Assembly: GCA_023245565.1 (NCBI GenBank)
Contig: JAHFKB010000031.1
Coordinates: 1 to 11,087 of the forward strand
Origin: an archaeon
GTDB taxonomy: Archaea > Nanobdellota > Nanobdellia > SCGC-AAA011-G17 > GW2011-AR18
Reading direction: 5' to 3'
DNA: 11,087 bases
Shown here: positions 4,556 to 11,087 of the stretch, piece after piece
Numbering within the stretch: the stretch's first letter is position 1
Layout of the letters: each line of letters opens with the position of its first letter
Notes under the pieces: model-generated
The model's input: the letters and a program-made list of their open reading frames with translations, nothing else
Database searches by the model: none
Told to the model about the DNA's origin: nothing
Position numbers and translations under genes: made by a program

Positions 4556-5758
4556 ATGGTAGAATTAACAAAATTTTTTAATGGGTATTTAGAACAGGAA
4601 CCTCTGTTCAAAAATAAAAAAGTTTTACAATCAAATTACACTCCTGAAAATATTTCTCATAGAGATGAACAAGTTAAGAACATTGCGGGAATTCTTGCTC
4701 CTGTACTTAGGATGGAAAAACCCTCTAATTTATTTTTATATGGTAAAACAGGATCTGGTAAAACAGTTGTAAGTAAATATGTTACTTCTCAAATACTTGC
4801 AATAGCCAGAGAGAAAAATTTACCTATTGAAATTATATATTTAAATTGTAAATTAAAAAGAGTTGCAGATACTGAATATCGTTTAATATCGCAACTAGCT
4901 AAGGAATTTGGATTAGATATTCCCCCAACAGGACTTCCAACAGATGAAGTTTATAAAATTTTTTTAAAACATATAGATCATGATAAGAAACTAATAATTT
5001 TAATTTTGGATGAAATAGATCAACTTATTAAAAAAGCAGGAGATGAAATCTTATATAATTTAACTAGAATTAATTTTGAACTAAAAAATGTTGAATTGTC
5101 TGTGATAGGAATTTCTAATGATTTATTATTTATGGACAATATAGATCCTAGAGTTAAGAGTTCTTTAAGTGAAGAAGAGATGGTTTTTCCGCCATACAAT
5201 GCCTTACAAATACAAGATATTTTAAGAGATAGGTCTAAAGCAGCATTTATTGAAGGAACACTTTCAGATGGGGTTATAGAAAAATGCGCTGCTTATGCTG
5301 CTAGAGAACACGGAGATGCAAGAAGAGCTTTAGAATTATTGCGTGTTGCTGGAGAAGTAGCAGAGAGGAGAACAAAGCAAATTATAAATGTAGAGGATAT
5401 AGATGAAGCAGAGGAAAAAATAGAAAAAGATAGAGTTTTAGATGCAGTACATACGCAACCAAAACAATTTCAACTTACTTTGTTGTCTATCTTAGATGTA
5501 GCAGATAAAACAGAAGATCCAATTTTTACAAGCGACATTTATGAAGTTTATAAAGAACTTTGTGTTAAAGTAGGATTGAAACCTTTGACACAAAGAAGAG
5601 TTTCTGATATAATTGCAGAACTAGATATGCTTGGAATTATTAATGCTCGAGTAATTTCTAAGGGAAGATATGGAAGAACAAGAGAGATTAAATTGGGACT
5701 GCCTTCTTCTACAATACCAAATATAAGAACCACTTTGAAAGAAGGACTTAACTTATGA
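4556..5758 (+). CDS. cdc6: Orc1/Cdc6 replication initiator
   Basis: Binds origin recognition boxes in the ATP-bound state, helps open the origin and recruits the MCM helicase. The N-terminal AAA+ module has Walker A GKTGSGKT (63-70), Walker B LILDEID (149-155), sensor-1 Asn in ISND (188), an arginine finger in DPRVKSSL (Arg199) and sensor-2 GDARRALELLR (about 253-263). A C-terminal winged-helix domain spans about 300-390; its wing GRYGRTREIKL (about 370-380) is the part that enters the minor groove of origin DNA. The length of 400 residues is normal and no intein is present. The ATG at 4556 is the first in frame with an RBS and precedes the expected N-terminal sequence. The stop overlaps the DP1 start as ATGA, so translation is probably coupled. 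The origin boxes immediately upstream make this the likely cognate initiator. Confidence 0.97.
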   Translation: MVELTKFFNGYLEQEPLFKNKKVLQSNYTPENISHRDEQVKNIAGILAPVLRMEKPSNLFLYGKTGSGKTVVSKYVTSQILAIAREKNLPIEIIYLNCKLKRVADTEYRLISQLAKEFGLDIPPTGLPTDEVYKIFLKHIDHDKKLIILILDEIDQLIKKAGDEILYNLTRINFELKNVELSVIGISNDLLFMDNIDPRVKSSLSEEEMVFPPYNALQIQDILRDRSKAAFIEGTLSDGVIEKCAAYAAREHGDARRALELLRVAGEVAERRTKQIINVEDIDEAEEKIEKDRVLDAVHTQPKQFQLTLLSILDVADKTEDPIFTSDIYEVYKELCVKVGLKPLTQRRVSDIIAELDMLGIINARVISKGRYGRTREIKLGLPSSTIPNIRTTLKEGLNL

Positions 5759-7407
5759 ACAAACAAGAAATTATAAATTATTTTATGGAGAAGGGGGTTT
5801 TAATTGGGCCTGACTTTTTTGATAAACTTCAAAATGGGTTTAATGAATCTGATTTTTTTAATTTATTAAATGAAAAAACAAATGATAAACCGCTTGTTTT
5901 GAACAAAGATCTTTTATCTTCTGTTTCTACAGGAAATCAAGAATTAGATTTTAATTGGGTGGAATTTGATAGTGCAAGAGTTTCTTATGAAAAAGAAGGA
6001 CAAAATTTAGTTTATGATAAATTTTTAGAAGTTTCAAACAAAAATATAGAAAGCTTACAAATACAAGAGAATAAACAAGAAGAAATTAAAGAAAATTTGG
6101 ATGATTCAAGAGTTAAAGTTTTACTTTCTTATGAATATAAGAATAAAAAAAAAGAAGTTGCTGATTTTGTTAATTATTTTAAAAATAGATATAATTCTTT
6201 AAAAGAAATTCTTTCTAATAGGCAAGAATTGCAAGATAGCATTTCTATTGGTAGGTTAGTTAGAAAACAAGAAGGAGAAATGGTTAGTTTAATTGGTATG
6301 ATAATAGATAAAAATTTAACTAAAAATGAAAATATTAAAATAACTTTAGAAGACCCAACAGGAACATTTAATATTTTAATAACTAAAAATAAACAAGAGT
6401 TGTATAATTTAGCTAAAGATTTAGTTCTTGATGAAGTTATTGGTATTAGTGGTGTTATTGCAAATAAAATAATATTTTGTAATGCTGTTTATTTTCCTGA
6501 AGTGTCTATAGGTCATGAATTAAAAAAATCTCCTGATGAAATATATGCTGTTTTTATTAGTGATATTCATTTTGGAATTAAAAATTTTCTTACTGATGAT
6601 TTTATGAAATTCATAATGTGGCTTCGTTGTGAATATGGAAATGAGCAACAAAGAGATATTGCTAGTAAAATAAAATATTTATTTGTTACTGGTGATGTTG
6701 TTGAAGGTGTTGGAATTTATCCTGGACAAGAAGAAGATTTAGAAATAAAAGATATTTATGCACAGTATGAAGAGGCTACTAGATATTTTAAAATGGTTCC
6801 TGAAAATATTAAAATTATTATGTGTGGTGGAAATCATGATGCTATGAGGATGTCAGAACCTCAGCCTGTTTTTGATAAGGAAATTTCAAAAGGATTTTAT
6901 GAAATACCAAATTTAATTATGGTTACAAATCCTGCCTTAGTTAACATTCATGCTTGTCCTGGTTTTCCTGGTTTTGATGTATTAATGTATCATGGTGGAA
7001 GCTTTCCTTATTATGGTGAAAATGTTCCAAGCATAAGAGAGAAAGGAGGTTTAGCTAGATGTGATTTAATAATGAAGTTTTTATTACAAAGAAGACATTT
7101 AGCTCCATCACATAGTTCTACTTTATATGTTCCAGATGAAACTTGTGATCCTTTAGTTATTGAAAAAGTTCCAGACATTTTTGTTTCTGGACATATACAC
7201 CAAATAAGTGTTGGATCTTATAGAAATATTTCTACAATTAATAGTTCTTGTTGGGTTGTACAAAGTGAAGATAATGCAAAAAGAGGAATAGTCCCACATC
7301 CAGGTAAAATACCAATAATTAATTTGAAAACTAGAGAGATTAAAATAATGAATTTTTTAGATGATAGTGTTAAAATTTTATTTAATGAAAGAGAGGGAAA
7401 CAAATGA
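5755..7407 (+). CDS. polB: DNA polymerase D small subunit DP1 (proofreading exonuclease)
   Basis: Small subunit of the archaeal replicative family D polymerase; it supplies 3'-5' proofreading and holds DP2. Residues 1-40 form the helical N-terminal domain (IINYFMEKGVLIGPDFF); about 90-160 is a charged Lys/Glu-rich linker; about 165-250 is an OB fold; about 263-545 is the calcineurin-like phosphodiesterase domain. All metal motifs are kept: DIHFG (270-274), GDVVEG (313-318), GNHD (359-362), YHGG with His413, and GHIH (479-482). The nuclease should therefore be active, unlike the inactive small subunits of eukaryotic replicative polymerases. The length of 550 residues is usual. It starts in an ATGA overlap with cdc6 (GAAGGA at 5741-5746 can serve as RBS) and ends in another ATGA overlap with the DP2 gene. 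The symbol polB is the common archaeal name for this subunit and must not be confused with family B polymerase. Confidence 0.96.
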   Translation: MNKQEIINYFMEKGVLIGPDFFDKLQNGFNESDFFNLLNEKTNDKPLVLNKDLLSSVSTGNQELDFNWVEFDSARVSYEKEGQNLVYDKFLEVSNKNIESLQIQENKQEEIKENLDDSRVKVLLSYEYKNKKKEVADFVNYFKNRYNSLKEILSNRQELQDSISIGRLVRKQEGEMVSLIGMIIDKNLTKNENIKITLEDPTGTFNILITKNKQELYNLAKDLVLDEVIGISGVIANKIIFCNAVYFPEVSIGHELKKSPDEIYAVFISDIHFGIKNFLTDDFMKFIMWLRCEYGNEQQRDIASKIKYLFVTGDVVEGVGIYPGQEEDLEIKDIYAQYEEATRYFKMVPENIKIIMCGGNHDAMRMSEPQPVFDKEISKGFYEIPNLIMVTNPALVNIHACPGFPGFDVLMYHGGSFPYYGENVPSIREKGGLARCDLIMKFLLQRRHLAPSHSSTLYVPDETCDPLVIEKVPDIFVSGHIHQISVGSYRNISTINSSCWVVQSEDNAKRGIVPHPGKIPIINLKTREIKIMNFLDDSVKILFNEREGNK

Positions 7408-10400
7408 TTGGTGTTAGTGTTCTTACTCAAAAGTATTTTGATGAATTAGATAGTAAAATTAAATTGTGTTATGATGCTGCTAATGCTGCTAGATCTAAAG
7501 GATATGATCCAGATACTAAAGTTGAAATTCCTCTTGCTAGAGATATGGCTGAAAGAGTTGAAGGATTAATTTCTGTAGCTGCTGCCCAAATTAAAGGAAG
7601 TGGATTAAGTCAGAGAATAAAAACCTTAGAAACAGAATATGGAAGTCAGAATTGGAGAATATCTTTTTTAATTGCTGAGGAAGTTGCTTTAGAAAAATTT
7701 TGTAAATTTACTGATAAAAGAGAAGCAATGGAGGTTGCTTTAAGAGTTGGTTTAGCTTATATTACAAATGGTGTTGTTTCTTCACCTTTGGAGGGATTTG
7801 TTAAACTTGAATTGAAAAAAAGATTAGATGGTAAAGGCGAATATTTTTGTTTATATTTTGGTGGGCCAATAAGAAGTGCTGGAACTACTGCAACTTGTAT
7901 TTTTGTTTGTGTTTGTGATTATCTTAGGATGAAAATGGGATATTTAACTTATGATCCAACAGAAGAAGAAATTAATAGAACTTTCAGTGAGTTAGAACAT
8001 TTTCATGATAGAATAACAAATTTACAATATTTTCCTTCTAAAAAAGAAGCTGATTTTTTAACTAAATATTTGCCTGTTCAAATAGATGGAGATCCAAGTG
8101 AAAAAATTGATGTTCCAAATTATAAAAATTTACTTAGAGTTGGAACAAATAAACTTAGAAATGGTTTTTGTCTTGTTATGGCAGAGGGATTATCTCAGAA
8201 ATTTGCTAAATTTTGGGGGAAATTTTCTAAATGGAATAAAGAAATTGGAATGGATCATTGGAATTTTTTAGAAGATTTTACTAAATTACAAAAAGAAGTT
8301 AGATCAAAAGGAAAATTAAAAGATCTTAACAAGGCTAAAATTACTCCAGATTTTAATTATATTAAGGATCTTGTTGCTGGCAGACCAATACTTGGTCATC
8401 CTTTAAGTGTTGGTTCTTTTAGAGTTAGATTTGGAAGAGCAAGAACTACTGGATTAAGTGATGATGCAATTCATCCAGCCACAATGGTTATGTTAGATGG
8501 ATTTATTGCTTCTGGTACACAATTAAAAACAGAGAGACCAGGTAAAAGTACTGTTATTAGTTGTTGTGATTCTATGGAGGGGCCTATTGTGAAATTAAAT
8601 AATGGAGATGTTGTTTTTGTTGATAATGAAGAACTTGCTAGAGAGATTGTTAAAGATGTTAAAGAAGTTTTATTTTTAGGAGATATTTTAATTAATTATG
8701 GATATTTTTTAAATAGAGGACATGTTTTAGCTCCTGTTGGTTATAATGAAGATTGGTGGGCTTTAGAATTAGAAAAAGCTTTAGGTGAAAATAAAAAAGA
8801 ATATTTAGATTTAATTGCTTATCCTAATAAAATAAAATTAAATTTTCTAGAATCTTTTAAATTAAGTAAAGATTTTGGAATTCCATTACATCCTAGATTT
8901 ACTTATCATTGGACTGATATTAATTTAGCTCAATTTAAATCATTAGTTGAGTGGGTAAATTTTGCAGTTGTAAAAGATAATAAAATTATTTTACCTTTAA
9001 TTAAAGATGATGAGAATAAAAGAACATTAGAATTATTAGGGGTTCCTCATAAATTTGTTTCTGGAGAATATGTAGTTATAGAAGAAGATTGGGCTTTAGC
9101 TTTTAGAACTTCTTTGGGTTTTTACGCTAATGAATTTAAACTTGATTTAATTTTAAAAGAAATTAAAGAAGAAATTGGAGTTTTAGAAATTATAAATAAA
9201 ATTAGTGAAGTTAAGATTAATGATAAATCTGGATTATATATTGGTTCTAGAATGGGAAGGCCTGAAAAAGCAAAAATGAGAAAACTAATTGGAAGTCCAC
9301 ATTCATTATTTCCTGTTGGAAAAGAAGGTGGAAGATTAAGATGTTTTCAAGCTGCTTTAGAAAAAGGAAAAGTTAGTGCACAATTTTCAAGTTTTTTTTG
9401 TGATGCTTGCAATAAAAAAACAGTTTATGCTAAATGTCCAATATGTGATTCTTTAACTAAAAAAAATTTTAATTGTAAAGAATGTGAAGATAAAACTGGA
9501 AATTGTGGCCATGAAGTTTTGGAATATGAGAATTTTGAATTAAATATTAAAGAATATTTTGATAGTGCTTTAAAAAAATTAGGAACTAGAAATTATCCTG
9601 AATTAATAAAAGGGGTTAGAGGCACAAGTAATAAAGATCATATTCCAGAACATTTACTTAAAGGAATATTAAGAGCTATTCATAATATTTATGTAAACAA
9701 AGATGGAACAACAAGATATGATATGACTGAGATGAGTTTAACTCATTTTAAACCTAAAGAAATTGGTACTGGTGTTGAGGTTTTGAAAAATTTAGGATAT
9801 GGTTTTGATATTTATGGAAATGAATTAATAAATGATAATCAAGTTTTAGAATTAAAAAAACAAGACATAGTTTTACCTTCTTGTCCTGAAAGTCAAGATG
9901 AAGGTGCTGATTTTGTTTTATTTAGAGTTTCTAAATTTATAGATGATTTACTTGAAAAATTATATGGTGTTTCTAGATTTTATAATTTAGGTAAGAAAGA
10001 AGAATTAGTTGGGCATGTAATTATTGGATTAAGTCCACATACTGCAGCAGGAATTGTTGGAAGAATAATTGGATTTTCTAAAACACAAACAATGTTATGC
10101 AGTCCATTATTTCATAGTATTATGAGAAGAGATTGTGATGGAGACGAAGCAACTGTAATATTATTAATGGATGCTTTGTTAAATTTTTCTCCTAAATTAT
10201 TAAGCAATCATAGAGGAGCAACACAGGATGAACCTTTAGTTTTAAGTTCATTAATAATTCCTACTGAAGTAGATGATATGGTTTTTGATATGGATATTGC
10301 TTGGAGATATCCTATAGAACTTTATGAAGCTGCTTTAGAATATAAACCTGCATCTGATATTAAAATTAAAACATTGAAAAGTGAACTTGGTAAAGATGGG

Positions 10401-10883
10401 CAATATGAAGGATGGGGATTTACTCATGATACTGATAATTTTAATTTTGGAGTTAGATGTAGTTGTTATAAAACTTTACCTACTATGCAAGATAAAGTTC
10501 AAGCACAAATGAACTTATGTGATAAATTAAGAAGTGTTGATGTTAATGATGTTGCTAGATTGGTTATTGAAAGACATTTTATTAGGGATATAAAAGGTAA
10601 TTTAAGAAAATTCTCTATGCAACAATTTAGGTGTGTTTCTTGCAATGAAAAATTTAGAAGGCCACCATTAAAAGGTTCTTGCACTAAATGTAATGGTAAA
10701 ATATTATTTACAATTTCTGAAGGCAGTGTTATTAAATATTTACAACCTAGCTTAAGTTTAGCTGAAAGATATCAATTACCTCCTTATTTAAAACAAACTT
10801 TATATTTATCAAAACAGAGAATTGATTTATTATTTGGTAAAGAAAAAGAAAGACAAGAAGGTTTAGGTAAGTGGTTTGTTTAG
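7404..10883 (+). CDS. polC: DNA polymerase D large subunit DP2 (catalytic)
   Basis: Catalytic subunit of PolD, built on a two double-psi beta-barrel core like that of RNA polymerases. It has the conserved N-terminal block YFGGPIRSAG (151-160), GHPLSVGSFRVRFGRAR (331-347), QLKTERPGK (373-381) and CDSMEGPIVK (388-397). Two zinc sites follow (Cys666/669/678/681 and Cys691/694/701 with His703). The catalytic loop is RRDCDGDEA (908-916); its Asp912 and Asp914 match, from memory, D956 and D958 of Pyrococcus abyssi DP2. A third zinc site uses Cys1077/1080/1093/1096. The chain ends QEGLGKWFV; QxxLxxWF (1151-1158) is a PCNA-interacting PIP box. At 1159 residues it has ordinary length for an intein-free DP2 and no frameshift. 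The ATG overlaps the DP1 stop as ATGA, preceded by AGAGGG. The first Asp of the loop, Asp910, is usually Asn in euryarchaea. The symbol polC is the archaeal usage, unrelated to bacterial PolC. Confidence 0.97.
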   Translation: MIGVSVLTQKYFDELDSKIKLCYDAANAARSKGYDPDTKVEIPLARDMAERVEGLISVAAAQIKGSGLSQRIKTLETEYGSQNWRISFLIAEEVALEKFCKFTDKREAMEVALRVGLAYITNGVVSSPLEGFVKLELKKRLDGKGEYFCLYFGGPIRSAGTTATCIFVCVCDYLRMKMGYLTYDPTEEEINRTFSELEHFHDRITNLQYFPSKKEADFLTKYLPVQIDGDPSEKIDVPNYKNLLRVGTNKLRNGFCLVMAEGLSQKFAKFWGKFSKWNKEIGMDHWNFLEDFTKLQKEVRSKGKLKDLNKAKITPDFNYIKDLVAGRPILGHPLSVGSFRVRFGRARTTGLSDDAIHPATMVMLDGFIASGTQLKTERPGKSTVISCCDSMEGPIVKLNNGDVVFVDNEELAREIVKDVKEVLFLGDILINYGYFLNRGHVLAPVGYNEDWWALELEKALGENKKEYLDLIAYPNKIKLNFLESFKLSKDFGIPLHPRFTYHWTDINLAQFKSLVEWVNFAVVKDNKIILPLIKDDENKRTLELLGVPHKFVSGEYVVIEEDWALAFRTSLGFYANEFKLDLILKEIKEEIGVLEIINKISEVKINDKSGLYIGSRMGRPEKAKMRKLIGSPHSLFPVGKEGGRLRCFQAALEKGKVSAQFSSFFCDACNKKTVYAKCPICDSLTKKNFNCKECEDKTGNCGHEVLEYENFELNIKEYFDSALKKLGTRNYPELIKGVRGTSNKDHIPEHLLKGILRAIHNIYVNKDGTTRYDMTEMSLTHFKPKEIGTGVEVLKNLGYGFDIYGNELINDNQVLELKKQDIVLPSCPESQDEGADFVLFRVSKFIDDLLEKLYGVSRFYNLGKKEELVGHVIIGLSPHTAAGIVGRIIGFSKTQTMLCSPLFHSIMRRDCDGDEATVILLMDALLNFSPKLLSNHRGATQDEPLVLSSLIIPTEVDDMVFDMDIAWRYPIELYEAALEYKPASDIKIKTLKSELGKDGQYEGWGFTHDTDNFNFGVRCSCYKTLPTMQDKVQAQMNLCDKLRSVDVNDVARLVIERHFIRDIKGNLRKFSMQQFRCVSCNEKFRRPPLKGSCTKCNGKILFTISEGSVIKYLQPSLSLAERYQLPPYLKQTLYLSKQRIDLLFGKEKERQEGLGKWFV

Positions 10884-10892
10884 TTATTATTA

Positions 10893-10944
10893 ATTAGTAG
10901 TAACTAATGGAAAGTTTTATAAATATCTAATTTTTCTCATTAGT
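10893..10944. repeat. ATTAGT half-sites around a TATA box, candidate operator
   Basis: ATTAGT-AGTA-ACTAAT (10893-10908) is a perfect inverted repeat with a four-base loop. A further CATTAGT at 10938-10944 pairs with ACTAATG at 10903-10909 across the TATA element at 10915-10926. Such placement suits a regulator that blocks TBP/TFB binding, or alternatively a small hairpin at the end of the polD operon message. The A/T-rich background makes this tentative. Confidence 0.35.
10915..10926 (+). promoter_or_regulatory. Promoter of the gene starting at 10970
   Basis: TTTTATAAATAT is a strong TATA match. A start about 25 bases on (near 10946) gives a leader of about 24 bases containing AGGTA at 10955-10959 as ribosome-binding site. 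It shows that the gene after polD has its own promoter rather than relying on the cdc6 operon. Confidence 0.55.
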
Positions 10945-10969
10945 ATTAATTATTAGGTAAAAAGACAAA

Positions 10970-11087
10970 ATGGAAAATCAAACGATTCAAGTTGTAAGAG
11001 ATGTTTTAAAGAGTGTACCTAGTGGAGTTTATTTTCAAAAAGTTCCAAAAGATCCAACTAAAATATTTTATTCACAAGGAAATAATG
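10970..11087 (+). CDS. Unrecognised protein, 5' part only
   Basis: An open frame of 39 codons starts MENQTIQVVRDVLKSVPSGV, continues YFQKVPKDPTKIFYSQGNN, and runs off the window. It is supported by a TATA element and an AGGTA ribosome-binding site at proper distances and by codon use like the neighbours. Too little is present to assign a family. No signal peptide is visible. Confidence 0.55.
   Translation, partial: MENQTIQVVRDVLKSVPSGVYFQKVPKDPTKIFYSQGNN

Noticed and set aside
9397..9513. Cysteine-rich block in DP2 as a possible inserted intein or homing endonuclease.
   Set aside because: There are no intein splice motifs; the cysteines fit the zinc sites normal for DP2 and the total length is normal.
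1..11087. CRISPR array, tRNA, rRNA or insertion sequence.
   Set aside because: No regularly spaced repeats, cloverleaf-like segments, rRNA-like conserved stretches, or terminal inverted repeats with a transposase were seen.

Overview
The window is AT-rich archaeal DNA that reads as the chromosomal replication-origin region of a small-genome archaeon, most likely a DPANN lineage (Woesearchaeota/Pacearchaeota type). Four things point there: a family D DNA polymerase (both subunits), an Orc1/Cdc6 initiator, a membrane-anchored archaeal LonB protease, and short TATA-led promoters with leaderless or very short leaders. The lineage is inferred from gene style and composition; no rRNA is present to settle it.

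Left part (1-1779): accessory or poorly known genes. An unrecognised 189-residue basic protein (135-704, +) is followed by a gene near 793-1141 (+) that looks split by a one-base frameshift. It converges with a 2-base gap on an unrecognised 211-residue protein (1144-1779, -), whose C-terminal part resembles a family I associate with DPANN and CPR genomes.

Middle (1825-4110, minus strand): lonB, encoding a two-transmembrane AAA+ Ser-Lys protease transcribed from an apparently leaderless promoter, and upstream of it a stand-alone PRC-barrel protein with its own promoter.

Origin (about 4200-4510): no gene lies between the divergent PRC-barrel gene and cdc6. This stretch holds three good copies of an origin recognition box with the core WTTCCANNNGAAANRAAGG: one on the minus strand at the left (4226-4244) and two on the plus strand at the right (4397-4415, 4471-4489). 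A fourth copy is degenerate. Between the left and right boxes is an almost pure A/T stretch with a 14-bp direct repeat, the expected DNA unwinding element. G-rich tails of the outermost boxes point outward.

Right part (4556-10883, plus strand): cdc6/orc1, then the small (DP1) and large (DP2) subunits of DNA polymerase D, joined by two ATGA stop/start overlaps, so initiator and replicative polymerase form one translationally coupled operon reading away from the origin. DP1 keeps all phosphodiesterase motifs of the proofreading nuclease. DP2 is free of inteins, has three zinc sites and a C-terminal PIP box for PCNA, and carries DCDGDE at the catalytic loop. After a promoter region with repeated ATTAGT half-sites, an unrecognised gene begins at 10970 and runs off the end.

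Together: Orc1/Cdc6 would bind the boxes beside its own promoter, the A/T stretch would melt, and PolD made from the same transcript would extend the forks. LonB and the PRC-barrel protein on the other side may serve protein quality control and, more speculatively, cell division.
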